This document shows positions 1-8,119 of a stretch of 44,208 nt of DNA, piece after piece. Both the position numbers and the translations under genes were made by a program. The notes beneath the pieces are model-generated. The model saw only the letters and a list, made by a program, of their open reading frames with translations. It did not search any database and was not told where the DNA came from. Source of the stretch: Bacilli bacterium (GTDB lineage: Bacteria > Bacillota_I > Bacilli_A > RF39 > UBA660); contig JAAWGF010000012.1 in NCBI GenBank assembly GCA_022795155.1, forward strand, positions 1 through 44,208, in the 5' to 3' direction. The stretch's first letter is position 1; each line of letters opens with the position of its first letter.

Positions 1-8
1 TTTTCAAA

Positions 9-30
9 ATTTCACTTTGTGAAATCTTTT
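9..30. terminator. Hairpin terminator at the left edge
   Basis: A 7-bp stem ATTTCAC / GTGAAAT with a TTT loop is followed by CTTTTT on the plus strand. It probably ends a gene that lies left of the window. The reverse strand also has a T-rich flank, so it could act in both directions. Confidence 0.5.
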
Positions 31-136
31 TGGCGTGGGATTTTTTCCTATTTATATCTTTCTATTAAAAAGTACTTGACTTTTAATAGTTAGACTCCTC
101 CTAAATTTATAACGTTAATATAATTATAACAAAAAA

Positions 137-165
137 TTGACAATTTATAAAAAAAATGTTAAAAT
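137..165 (+). promoter_or_regulatory. Sigma-A-type promoter of the 201-641 gene
   Basis: TTGACA (137-142) and TAAAAT (160-165) are separated by exactly 17 bases. The start codon with its AGGAGG site lies about 35 bases downstream. Confidence 0.75.
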
Positions 166-200
166 ACAACCCATATTAAAAACACAAGGAGGAAAAAAAT

Positions 201-641
201 ATGTTTTTAAATATTAATTTTAATCCAGAAATAGAAAAAACTATTCTTTTAAGTAAACCACTTACAGATTGGTTCGCTAAAAATCAAAATACTATGGCAT
301 ATTTTGAATTAATCCATATGGGATGTTTACATTTTGAAGAAAGTAGTATGGCCTCAAATGATATTCGTGTTTTAGGTAGAATGGCGAATGCGGCTCTAAC
401 TTGTTTAGAAGGAGAATTTCAATTAACCCAAGAAGAAAGAGCATCAAAAGCAGCACAAGCCATTGCCATAATATATGAGTCAGAAAAAGAAGACCTAAAT
501 GAAACATCACAAGAGCTTTATTCAATAAATGTAGAGGGTTTAGAAAAAGATGAAACACAAGAAATTGTAATTAAAAAAGTTTTATCAAAACATAATGGTA
601 TAAAAAATAGAAGACCTGGTAAAGGACATAGAAGACATTAA
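201..641 (+). CDS. Uncharacterised 146-aa protein with a basic tail
   Basis: I do not recognise this family. The ATG is preceded by a strong AAGGAGG site and a consensus promoter, and a terminator follows the stop at once, so it is a self-contained single-gene unit and very likely real. The protein has no signal peptide or membrane segment and looks soluble. The first 100 residues appear helical, the middle is acidic, and the last 15 residues are strongly basic (ending NRRPGKGHRRH), which could bind nucleic acid; that role is inference. No catalytic motif was seen. Confidence 0.8.
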   Translation: MFLNINFNPEIEKTILLSKPLTDWFAKNQNTMAYFELIHMGCLHFEESSMASNDIRVLGRMANAALTCLEGEFQLTQEERASKAAQAIAIIYESEKEDLNETSQELYSINVEGLEKDETQEIVIKKVLSKHNGIKNRRPGKGHRRH

Positions 642-663
642 GCAAGTAATTCTTGCTTTTTTT
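642..663 (+). terminator. Rho-independent terminator after the 146-aa gene
   Basis: Stem GCAAG / CTTGC with a 5-base loop, followed by seven T residues, starts immediately after the TAA stop codon. Confidence 0.8.
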
Positions 664-778
664 GTACAATATAGTTTTGCATTATTAAAAATATACAAAT
701 AATAATCAAGTATATTTGATACTAAATTCCTTCACACTTATCTATTATTAACAATAGAATAGATAGAAAGGAGATTTT

Positions 779-1705
779 ATGAATACTATTGATAAAAACT
801 TTTTTAACTTAGTTAATACAATAAAAAAGCAAAGTTTAGAGGAAGTATATAGTCATATTAAAAATTGCTTTGATAAAATACATCCAAGTATTCAAGCATC
901 GTTAGAAGATTACTTTAAAAAATTTGATTATTGGGGAAAACTAATTATAGCTGAAAATAATTTTGAAGAATTACATAATCGAGCTGAATCATTAAAAAAT
1001 CATATTGAAGATTATATCTTTTTATATAACAGATTAGAAGACTATCGCTCAAAAAAATTACTATTCGCTATATTAAATAATTGGTATAATTTTGATTTTG
1101 AAACCCTAAAAACTAGTAATGAGACTAATTATTTACACTATTTTGATGCCGATATTGTCAAATGTAGTAAAGAAGAGATAATTGTTGACTTAGGAGCTTA
1201 TATTGGTGATACCGTCATCGATTATTTAAATACTTATGGATTAGACCAATATAAAAAAATATACTGTTATGAAATTACTGACGAAAGTTTTGAATATTTA
1301 AAAATTAATTTAACTAATTATCCAAATATAGAATTCGTAAAAAAAGCGGTAGGAAACGAAATTGGTAATTTATATATAAATAAAAGCTCTGTTGATAATT
1401 CGGCTAATACAATTAGTGATAAAGGGGAAACTGCTATTCCAGGTACCACTTTAGATGATGACATAAAAGACAAAATAACGATGATAAAAATGGATATTGA
1501 GGGCTATGAGCAAAAAGCTTTAGAAGGATGTAAGCAGCACATTATAAATGATCACCCTAAACTATTAATTTCTGTTTATCATAATCATGAAGATTTATGG
1601 AAAATTCCAAAAATGATTAACGAAATGGATAATTCATATAAATTTTATTTACGCTATTACGGTAATAATATTTTCCCAACTGAAATTGTTTTAATTGCCA
1701 TCTAA
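779..1705 (+). CDS. FkbM-family SAM-dependent methyltransferase
   Basis: The 308-aa protein has a roughly 130-residue helical N-terminal extension, then a class I methyltransferase core. Motif I reads DLGAYIGDT, followed by YCYEITDES (the acidic ribose-binding position) and KMDIEGYE, which together are the FkbM family signature. FkbM proteins methylate sugar or lipid hydroxyls, often in glycan pathways. The substrate here is unknown and no glycan operon is adjacent. An AAGGAG site lies 8 bases before the ATG. It is monocistronic and shares a bidirectional terminator with the convergent gene at 1738-1962. Confidence 0.85.
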   Translation: MNTIDKNFFNLVNTIKKQSLEEVYSHIKNCFDKIHPSIQASLEDYFKKFDYWGKLIIAENNFEELHNRAESLKNHIEDYIFLYNRLEDYRSKKLLFAILNNWYNFDFETLKTSNETNYLHYFDADIVKCSKEEIIVDLGAYIGDTVIDYLNTYGLDQYKKIYCYEITDESFEYLKINLTNYPNIEFVKKAVGNEIGNLYINKSSVDNSANTISDKGETAIPGTTLDDDIKDKITMIKMDIEGYEQKALEGCKQHIINDHPKLLISVYHNHEDLWKIPKMINEMDNSYKFYLRYYGNNIFPTEIVLIAI

Positions 1706-1733
1706 AAAAGTTTGACTTTGATCAAACTTTTTT
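1704..1733. terminator. Bidirectional terminator between convergent genes
   Basis: A 12-bp stem AAAAAAGTTTGA / TCAAACTTTTTT with a 6-base loop lies between a plus gene ending at 1705 and a minus gene ending at 1738. The A and T runs suit termination on both strands. Confidence 0.85.
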
Positions 1734-1737
1734 ATTA

Positions 1738-1962
1738 TTAATCTTTTTTAGAAAATTCTACTTTTCTAATTAGCTTACTATCTACTATATCTAAATCAAA
1801 ATACTCGCGCTCTAAATCATTTGTTAGAGTCTCTAGCAACTCATTTATTTTTTGAGATACTTCTTGAGGTATACTAGAACTATAACTATAATACATGGAA
1901 CTTATAATATTATACATGGTTAAAACAAATTCATTCGTTTCAATCTCTTTAATCATTTTCAT
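1738..1962 (-). CDS. Small uncharacterised acidic protein (74 aa)
   Basis: Family not recognised. The protein is predicted helical and acidic, with no signal peptide or membrane span. An AAAGGA site sits about 8 bases before the ATG. It is transcribed away from the tandem-HTH regulator at 2134-2574, and the two share a 170-base divergent control region containing repeated heptamers, so the regulator may control this gene. That link is inferred from position only. Confidence 0.6.
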   Translation of the reverse strand: MKMIKEIETNEFVLTMYNIISSMYYSYSSSIPQEVSQKINELLETLTNDLEREYFDLDIVDSKLIRKVEFSKKD

Positions 1963-2052
1963 TATTGATATCCTTTCTATAATTATATTGATATATTAAA
2001 TAGATTTGTAATCATATTCATCAATAAACTTTTTCAATATAATTATAACACA

Positions 2053-2088
2053 AAATAGCAATTCATATAACTGCAAATAGCAAATAGC
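2053..2088. promoter_or_regulatory. Repeated heptamer AAATAGC, possible operator
   Basis: AAATAGC occurs at 2053-2059, 2075-2081 and 2082-2088. The last two are in direct tandem and the first lies 22 bases upstream, about two helical turns. The position, between divergent genes one of which encodes an HTH protein, suggests a binding site. Confidence 0.4.
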
Positions 2089-2098
2089 GTATTTTCCT

Positions 2099-2124
2099 CT
2101 ATATTAATGTAAAAATTAATATAG
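2099..2124. promoter_or_regulatory. Perfect palindrome overlapping the HTH gene's ribosome-binding site
   Basis: CTATATTAAT (2099-2108) and ATTAATATAG (2115-2124) are perfect 10-base inverted arms with a 6-base spacer. The right arm runs into the AGGTGA ribosome-binding site of the gene starting at 2134. It may be an operator for autorepression or an RNA hairpin that hides the site. Confidence 0.6.
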
Positions 2125-2133
2125 GTGATACAA

Positions 2134-2574
2134 ATGATGAACTTTTCAAGATTAAAAAGTATTAGAGAAGATAATGATCTAAGCCAAAAGGAAATGGCTT
2201 ATATACTAGGTATAACCCGTTCAACTTATTCGCTATGGGAACTAGGAATTAACATTATTCCATTACAAGATTTGTGCAAATTCGCATATCATTTTAACGT
2301 GACTATGGACTATGTATTAGGATTAACAACCAATAAAAACAGTCAAAATATAATTAATAAAATTGACTTTAAAGTTATTGGAAATAATATAAAAACATTA
2401 CGAATTAAAAATAACTTATCACAAGAAAATATTGCTAAAATATTAAATGTTACACAGGCATGTATAGCTAAATATGAAAAAGGTATAATTTGTATTTCAA
2501 CTACTAACCTATATAAATATTCAAAATTATTCAAAGTACAAATTAATTACTTATGTAATCAAAATAAAAACTAG
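2134..2574 (+). CDS. Transcriptional regulator with two tandem Cro/C1-type HTH domains
   Basis: The 146-aa protein contains two complete HTH_3/XRE domains and little else. The first (about residues 3-60) includes [21 protein letters not shown], split here as [12 protein letters not shown] and TRSTYSLWE. The second (about 80-140) includes [17 protein letters not shown] and AKYEKG. With two DNA-binding heads in one chain and no sensor or dimerisation domain, one polypeptide could fill a whole operator. The ATG at 2134 (or the adjacent one at 2137) is chosen over an upstream GTG because AGGTGAT lies 5-8 bases before it. A perfect palindrome overlaps that site, suggesting autoregulation. Confidence 0.85.
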   Translation: MMNFSRLKSIREDNDLSQKEMAYILGITRSTYSLWELGINIIPLQDLCKFAYHFNVTMDYVLGLTTNKNSQNIINKIDFKVIGNNIKTLRIKNNLSQENIAKILNVTQACIAKYEKGIICISTTNLYKYSKLFKVQINYLCNQNKN

Positions 2575-2586
2575 ATGTCTAGCTTT
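2571..2586. terminator. Short bidirectional hairpin between convergent genes
   Basis: CTAGA / TCTAG with a 2-base loop, flanked by AAAAA on the left and CTTTTA on the right, overlaps the TAG stop of the HTH gene. The stem is short, so confidence is moderate. Confidence 0.5.
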
Positions 2587-2598
2587 TATTCATATTAT

Positions 2599-2916
2599 CT
2601 ATTTTTTACAATATCCCATATCAGTATCTTCAAATGAGAACTCACTAATAGTTCCAATCGGAAGTGGAGTAAATCCTAAAGCATTCCTCTTCATCAACTT
2701 TAGTTCAAGGCATTTTATATTATTACATAATTTAATAACATTATCCGATAAAATCAACTTATTATTTTTTTGATTAATTTGGGCAACAGTAACACTTAAT
2801 CCATATATTGAATTTGATACTTCATATAATATAATTAATTTCTTATCATTAGATAAAGGTTCATCCTTTAAACTTTTTTCTATTTCTTGATTAAAATATT
2901 GCACAATCTTTTCCAT
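2599..2916 (-). CDS. Uncharacterised 105-aa protein
   Basis: Family not recognised. It is soluble, with a helical N-terminal half (MEKIVQYFNQEIEKSL) and two Cys residues, one in the penultimate segment GYCKK. An AGGGGGA ribosome-binding site lies about 7 bases before the ATG, which supports expression. It converges with the tandem-HTH gene. The 293 bases upstream (2917-3209) hold no gene I can support, only AT-rich sequence with an imperfect inverted repeat TGATTATT / AATAATCA near 3115-3150. Confidence 0.6.
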   Translation of the reverse strand: MEKIVQYFNQEIEKSLKDEPLSNDKKLIILYEVSNSIYGLSVTVAQINQKNNKLILSDNVIKLCNNIKCLELKLMKRNALGFTPLPIGTISEFSFEDTDMGYCKK

Positions 2917-3209
2917 TTTATTTCCCCCTAAAAACCATTTAATATTCTTTTATTAAACACATCTACACAGTTAAATCAATTAAATATTCAATTACCAATT
3001 TAGAAAATTTATAATAGAAAATTTACTTTAACTATATCGATTTTGAACTTATTTCATAGATTTTATTAAATAAATAAAAACTAAAATTCTCTATTATAAT
3101 ATAAGAAAAATAATGATTATTTTGACATATTTCAACTACAATAATCATCAATACCATAATTTAATAATAATTTAAATATATAAAATCATTATTCATATTA
3201 TTTTATGTT

Positions 3210-3641
3210 TTAATGTAGTTGTTTCAATTTAGCTCTACTCTCTTTTTTTAATTTTATTAATTTCTCTTGCAATATACCCGTAATGGTTGAAACTATATCT
3301 AAAGCATAAGTCTCATCTAAACCATACTTTACATAGGCGCCTATAATATAAAAGTTAATTACTATTTGCTCATAATCACGAGCTTTATAATTTTCGTGTA
3401 AATAAGAAACTTCCTCTTCATACATTGCTTTAATAGAACTATGACACTTAATTAATTTTTCTATAGAATATTTTTCATGAAATGAATTAAATTGACTTGT
3501 ACCATGCACTAGCACAACATAAATAAACAAATCATGTAACAAATAATCTCCAGATATATCTGTTTCTTCAATACCAAAATCTTCACCTAAAGCACGCATT
3601 TTAGATATATACTCATCGGCTAATTTTTTTAGCCTCTTCAT
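3210..3641 (-). CDS. Uncharacterised helical 143-aa protein
   Basis: Family not recognised. The protein is predicted almost wholly helical, with a basic Lys/Arg-rich C-terminus, and has no membrane segment. The ATG has no clear ribosome-binding site (only AGAGACC upstream), so either translation is weak or the true start is internal, for example the Met of MRALGEDFG at residue 15. It stands alone, reading away from the tRNA gene. Confidence 0.55.
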   Translation of the reverse strand: MKRLKKLADEYISKMRALGEDFGIEETDISGDYLLHDLFIYVVLVHGTSQFNSFHEKYSIEKLIKCHSSIKAMYEEEVSYLHENYKARDYEQIVINFYIIGAYVKYGLDETYALDIVSTITGILQEKLIKLKKESRAKLKQLH

Positions 3642-3801
3642 ATGTAGGTCTCTTATAAATCATAAAACTTCTCATCCCCAATTCAATAACTAACAACGTC
3701 TTTTCTAATTAAACCTTATAATTAATTTGTATCAATAATCTTATAAAGAATAGGGTCTAAATAATTTATCTAAACTCCATTAATTTGGAGTAATATTCAC
3801 T

Positions 3802-3875
3802 TGGCAGGGGTGGCAGGAGTTGAACCCACATGAACGGTTTTGGAGACCGTCATTCTACCATTGAATTACACCCCT
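3802..3875 (-). tRNA. tRNA-Trp (anticodon CCA)
   Basis: On the minus strand, AGGGGTG pairs with CACCCCT as the 7-bp acceptor stem. The anticodon stem GACGG / CCGTT (last pair a wobble) carries loop CTCCAAA with anticodon CCA, the T arm contains GGTTCAACTCC, and the 3' CCA is encoded. The CCA anticodon reads TGG only, so TGA is not read as Trp by this tRNA. The rest of the 3642-4011 gap is AT-rich and shows no gene. Confidence 0.95.
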
Positions 3876-4011
3876 AATACATTCACTAAATATTCATTCA
3901 TGAATAAAATATAGAGAAAAAATATTAACATAGTTATTGTAACATTGTTGTTTTATTTTTGCAAGTACTTTAATGATTTTTAAGCATTAAATAAAAGGGG
4001 GAAAATAATAA

Positions 4012-4437
4012 ATGATTATTAAATATACAACTAAAGAAAGAGATTTATTATCAAGACTAATGCGAGCAGAAGCCGTTGGTGAAGGCGATTTAGGAATGTT
4101 AATGGTTGGAAATGTTGGTGTAAACAGGGTTTTAGCCTCTTGTCTAACATTTCAGAATATCAAAACAATTTCTGAAATGATTTATCAGAATCCGGGTGGC
4201 TTTTCGGGAAAAGATAGCCCATTATTTTTTAGTAATCCAACTACAAAAGAAAAAAGATTAGCCGATCGTGTATTAAGAGGAGAATATTACCATCCTGCTA
4301 CTAACGCTTTATGGTTCTATGCGCCAAAAACCGGTGAATCATGTAAAACAACTTGGTGGGACCAAGACTTATCAGGAAGATATAAAAATCATTGTTTCTA
4401 TCAACCAGATTCTGGAGCTTGTATTGAAATTCATTAA
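4012..4437 (+). CDS. SleB-like cell wall hydrolase (Hydrolase_2 fold)
   Basis: The 141-aa protein matches the catalytic domain of SleB/CwlJ-type hydrolases. The segment LLSRLMRAEAVGEGD carries the conserved Glu, and MLMVGNVGVNRVLAS and ISEMIYQNPGGFSG follow in the family order. These enzymes act on peptidoglycan, in spore formers on cortex. There is no signal peptide, as in CwlJ, and no other spore gene lies nearby, so a vegetative or phage-derived role is possible. A GGGGGA site lies 9 bases before the ATG. Confidence 0.8.
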   Translation: MIIKYTTKERDLLSRLMRAEAVGEGDLGMLMVGNVGVNRVLASCLTFQNIKTISEMIYQNPGGFSGKDSPLFFSNPTTKEKRLADRVLRGEYYHPATNALWFYAPKTGESCKTTWWDQDLSGRYKNHCFYQPDSGACIEIH

Positions 4438-4439
4438 AA

Positions 4440-4493
4440 AAACAGTTTAATATATTTAACGAACAAAACTTAAATATATCATAACTGTTTTTT
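4440..4493. terminator. Long bidirectional terminator
   Basis: AAACAGTT (4440-4447) pairs with AACTGTTT (4483-4490), extended by TAATATATTTAA against TTAAATATAT with a small bulge. It lies between the convergent hydrolase and amidase genes and has A/T runs on both sides. Confidence 0.8.
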
Positions 4494-5889
4494 ATTTACT
4501 AAGTGGTATCTTTATTGTTTGACCAATACTTAACAAGTTACTTTTTAAATTATTATAATTCATTAATTCTTGAGCAGTATAGCCATATCTTCTGCCTATC
4601 GTATATAAATTATCTCCACTTTTAACATTATATTCAATGTAATTATTTTGACTATTTGTTGCTGATATTGGAATTTTTAAGGTTTGACCTATATCTAATA
4701 AATTACTTGATAGATTATTATAATCTTTAAGTTGTTGAGCAGATACGCCATATTGCTTACCAATTGAATATAGACTATCATTTGGTTTAACTGTATATGT
4801 TATATAATTAACTTGTTCTAAATTTGAAGATGACTTAGGTATCTTAATAACTTGCCCTATGCTCAATACCGTATTATCAAGGTTATTATAGTCAATCAAT
4901 TCTTGGACTGTAAAGCCATACTTTTTACCAATTGAGTATAAACTATCGCCACTCTTAACAATATAATCTATATAATTATCAGTAGGTAATTGCTCATTAG
5001 CTACTATTGGTATTCTAATTGTCTGCCCAATTTGTAAAACGTCACTAGTCAAATTATTATAATTTTTAAGTTCTTGTACAGTTAAATTATTTTTTTGCGC
5101 AATGCTATATAGACTGTCACCTGATTTAACAGTATAATTAATATAATGTTTTTGGTCAGTATCTGTACTAGACTTTACATGGATTTTTAATCTTTGCCCT
5201 ATACTTAGCGTATTAGTAGTCAAGTTATTAGCATTCTTTAATTCATTAACAGTAATTCCATATTTTTTTGCTATACTCCAAAGGCTATCGCCTGACTTAA
5301 CGATATAATAATCTGAAGTACCAGGTACCGCTATATTTTTATATTCCAATATAGCATTTACAACAGCCTCCGCATACTTTTTGTAATCATTTTTCAATTG
5401 ATTAACATCATCACCCGTACTATCAAGAAATCCATATTCAATTAGTACCGGCTCAGTTACTCCTGTATCCCGATGGATAAAGTAATAATCTTTTGATGTG
5501 TCTGATGGTAATCTTCTTTGATATGCTTTCCTTATATTCTGACCAGATTTTTCTAATTCATCTAAAATTAAATTAGCAAGCTCATTATTATTTCTAAGTG
5601 CATATACTACTTCCGCACCATCTCCACCTCCTGCATTTATGTGATTAGACACAACAATTACATCTTTATTATTCCCAAAAGCCCCTAATATTCTGTTCAC
5701 TCTCTCAGTTGGTGAAACTGTTTCATCAGTAGTCCTTGTCATCTTAACATTAACACCCTTATCTTTTAATAAATCATACATATATTCTGAAATAGCTAAG
5801 GTTAAATCTTTTTCAATTATACCATTACCACTAGAACCCAGATCCTCTCCACCATGACCGGCATCTATTACAACTTTTAAATCATTCAT
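4492..5889 (-). CDS. N-acetylmuramoyl-L-alanine amidase (Amidase_3) with five LysM repeats
   Basis: The 465-aa protein starts directly with the zinc amidase domain (about 1-185): His12 in DAGHGG, Glu26, His83 in SNHIN, and Glu151 in LIEYGF. Five LysM modules follow (about 195-465), each a variant of YxVKSGDSLYSI...IGQxIKIP. It cleaves the amide bond between muramic acid and the stem peptide, and the LysMs bind the glycan. There is no signal peptide, like Bacillus CwlC-type amidases released at lysis. The LysM units are alike, suggesting recent duplication. GGAGG lies just before the ATG. Confidence 0.93.
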   Translation of the reverse strand: MNDLKVVIDAGHGGEDLGSSGNGIIEKDLTLAISEYMYDLLKDKGVNVKMTRTTDETVSPTERVNRILGAFGNNKDVIVVSNHINAGGGDGAEVVYALRNNNELANLILDELEKSGQNIRKAYQRRLPSDTSKDYYFIHRDTGVTEPVLIEYGFLDSTGDDVNQLKNDYKKYAEAVVNAILEYKNIAVPGTSDYYIVKSGDSLWSIAKKYGITVNELKNANNLTTNTLSIGQRLKIHVKSSTDTDQKHYINYTVKSGDSLYSIAQKNNLTVQELKNYNNLTSDVLQIGQTIRIPIVANEQLPTDNYIDYIVKSGDSLYSIGKKYGFTVQELIDYNNLDNTVLSIGQVIKIPKSSSNLEQVNYITYTVKPNDSLYSIGKQYGVSAQQLKDYNNLSSNLLDIGQTLKIPISATNSQNNYIEYNVKSGDNLYTIGRRYGYTAQELMNYNNLKSNLLSIGQTIKIPLSK

Positions 5890-5980
5890 ATTTTACCTCC
5901 TAAAATAATTTTATGTTTATCATTGAGAAAGGTGCCCATTTAAAAACATAATTATATATTTAAAAATCTAAGAATAACAA

Positions 5981-6007
5981 AAAAACCAAAAACTAATTTT
6001 GGTTTTT
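5981..6007 (-). terminator. Terminator of the htrA unit
   Basis: A perfect 11-bp stem AAAAACCAAAA / TTTTGGTTTTT with loop ACTAA overlaps the TAA stop of the protease gene on the minus strand. Confidence 0.85.
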
Positions 6008-7091
6008 ATTCTGCACTTTTATCCAATTTAACATTAACATCTTTTATTTTCCCAGAACGATATACTTTAATTTTGATAGTGTCACCAACATTATATTTAT
6101 ACAACAAAAATCTCAAATGAGCAGAATCTTCAACTTCTACATCATTGACTTCTAAAATAACATCACCTTTTTGTAACCCTGCTTCTTTTGCAGGATATCC
6201 GTCTTCAACACTAGCAATAACAGCTCCTCTATTTACATCTTCATCAATTGTTATTTTATGATAATAAAGAGTATAAGTATTTGTTGCATCTATCAAAGAA
6301 ACACCTAATACAGGACGTAACACCTTTTCTCCCTTTTCCAATTTATCAATAGCAGACATAGCAATTTCAATTGGAATAGCAAAACCCATGCCTTCAATCT
6401 CATCTTCAACCAATTTCATTGAATTTATACCTATAACTTCACCTTTCATATTTACCAAAGGTCCACCACTATTACCTGGATTAATCGCTGCATCAGTTTG
6501 TAATACTTGCATCATATATTTCCCACTAGTTGATGAAGAAACAGTGACTAAACGATCCTTACCAGATAAAATTCCCTTAGTAACAGTGCCAATATATTTT
6601 TTCCCTAAAGGGGATCCAACTGTAAATACTGAATCACCTAATTCCATCGCTGTACTATCACCTATCTTTACAACTTTTAAAGCCGCATCTTTTTCAATAG
6701 ATAAAACAGCTATATCAGCATACTCATCTCCACCTAGCAATGTTGCCTCTACAGTTTGTCCAACTGTATTTGTTACCTGAATTTTATTCGCATCCTTTAT
6801 TACATGATAATTAGTTATTATATATCCTAAATCACCATCAATTTTATATACAAAGCCTGTCCCTGTACCAACCGCTTGTGTATTATGGTATGTTTCTATA
6901 ATTACAACTGCATCATATACCTCATCAATTGATGATTTCATAGAATCAGTCTCTGTAATTGTTACATCTTTAACTACCGTTTCAACATCACGACTATTAG
7001 GTGGGAAATTATGATATACAACCATAGTGCCACAAACACCAACTGTAAGAGATACCGCAATCGTAATTATATAACTTATTCCTTTTTTCAA
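6006..7091 (-). CDS. HtrA/DegP-type serine protease with one PDZ domain
   Basis: The 361-aa protein has an N-terminal membrane anchor (about 6-26), a trypsin-like domain with His96 (NYHVI), Asp126 (YADIAVL) and Ser208 (NPGNSGGPL), and a C-terminal PDZ domain (about 255-350, with AGLQKGDVILEVND). It degrades misfolded proteins at the outer face of the membrane. The start is TTG at 7091, 5 bases after AGGTG. That ribosome-binding site overlaps the TAG stop of the upstream Abi gene, so the two are translationally adjacent and probably cotranscribed. Confidence 0.93.
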   Translation of the reverse strand: MKKGISYIITIAVSLTVGVCGTMVVYHNFPPNSRDVETVVKDVTITETDSMKSSIDEVYDAVVIIETYHNTQAVGTGTGFVYKIDGDLGYIITNYHVIKDANKIQVTNTVGQTVEATLLGGDEYADIAVLSIEKDAALKVVKIGDSTAMELGDSVFTVGSPLGKKYIGTVTKGILSGKDRLVTVSSSTSGKYMMQVLQTDAAINPGNSGGPLVNMKGEVIGINSMKLVEDEIEGMGFAIPIEIAMSAIDKLEKGEKVLRPVLGVSLIDATNTYTLYYHKITIDEDVNRGAVIASVEDGYPAKEAGLQKGDVILEVNDVEVEDSAHLRFLLYKYNVGDTIKIKVYRSGKIKDVNVKLDKSAE

Positions 7092-7101
7092 ATTATCACC
7101 T

Positions 7102-8031
7102 CTATAAATCTACAATTTCCCGCCAATTATTAGGAAATCCAATTTTATTTAAAATACTATTAAGCGGAACTATATCAACTTTACTATCCAAAATATCAAT
7201 TTCATAACCTATTTCAAAAATAATATCGCGAAATTCACCATCACTAAGCATCTTCTTCATAATTAAAATAATTGCGTATAAATCATTTTTTCCATAAGCA
7301 TATTCCCCTTCATCATTTTTAGATATATTAAGAATACTATGGTATTCATTATTAGGAATCTCTCGATTAGTTCTATGATCATACAAAATATCCTCATGAG
7401 CGCATAAATTTCTAAAATTTGCTAATAAAGATAAATAAATAGACAATGTCTCAACATCAGTATTATATAACTTAGCAATTTCATTTTGGTCCTCATATTT
7501 TAATATACAAAATAATTCTGAAATAATACCAAAAGATAAAACTTTTACTAAAATCCACATTGGAATATAACCATAGTTGCTTAAATAGTGCAAAGTCGCT
7601 GAATGTTGACGCCCATTAACTCTTATTTGTCTTTTCATTTTATTTAATATATCAAAAACCTGTCGAGATTTTGCTGAATCTTGTGTAAAATTATCAGGAT
7701 TTAAATAATCCTTATCCTTAAACCCATATTTTCTTGATAATTGATAACTCATTATTGATTTAATATTATTTTCAATAATCAATATATATTTAAAAACTAT
7801 ATTACGAATTCTTCTATCAAAAACAAATGTTGCATATAACTCCTCAAATGTTGTACCAGAAATAAATTTATCTTTATCAGTAGTAGTAAACATATGACGA
7901 TACCCATTGATAAAAAAGTAATTTTCTCGAAATAAAATCTGTTTAGCATTATCTTCATCACTAATAATCAAGCCTCTAGATTTTAAAATATCAATTTGTT
8001 CATCTAAATTTTTAAATATCTTAGATTTCAT
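7102..8031 (-). CDS. Abi-family protein (AbiD/AbiF type, HEPN-like)
   Basis: The 309-aa protein matches the Abi_2 family: early FRENYFFINGYRHMF, a FVFDRRIRNIVFKYI segment, and a late RNLCAHEDILYDHR segment in which Arg207 and His212 form an R-x4-H motif typical of HEPN RNases. Family members cause abortive infection. The start at 8031 is chosen because AGGTGAT lies 3 bases upstream; a further-upstream start lacks a site. TATAAT lies at 8048-8053 (minus). Only 70 bases separate it from the htrA TTG minus its own stop region, so no room for a long ncRNA on that side. Confidence 0.85.
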   Translation of the reverse strand: MKSKIFKNLDEQIDILKSRGLIISDEDNAKQILFRENYFFINGYRHMFTTTDKDKFISGTTFEELYATFVFDRRIRNIVFKYILIIENNIKSIMSYQLSRKYGFKDKDYLNPDNFTQDSAKSRQVFDILNKMKRQIRVNGRQHSATLHYLSNYGYIPMWILVKVLSFGIISELFCILKYEDQNEIAKLYNTDVETLSIYLSLLANFRNLCAHEDILYDHRTNREIPNNEYHSILNISKNDEGEYAYGKNDLYAIILIMKKMLSDGEFRDIIFEIGYEIDILDSKVDIVPLNSILNKIGFPNNWREIVDL

Positions 8032-8119
8032 ACCATCACCTATAAAAATTATAGCACACAAAATATGAAAAAAATATGTTTTTTTTGTGTAATTTATATG
8101 TCAAACTAAACCTTTACAT

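Noticed and set aside
292..558. Minus-strand reading frame inside the 146-aa gene
   Set aside because: It lies wholly within a gene that has its own promoter, ribosome-binding site and terminator; no site precedes the antisense frame.
2125..2133. GTG start for the tandem-HTH protein
   Set aside because: The GTG is part of the AGGTGAT ribosome-binding site of the better ATG at 2134 or 2137.
4492..5330. LysM repeat DNA as a CRISPR or satellite array
   Set aside because: The repeats are coding LysM modules that vary in sequence and length, all in one reading frame.
6388..6780. Plus-strand frame inside htrA
   Set aside because: It is a shadow of the protease gene, which has all catalytic motifs, and lacks a ribosome-binding site.
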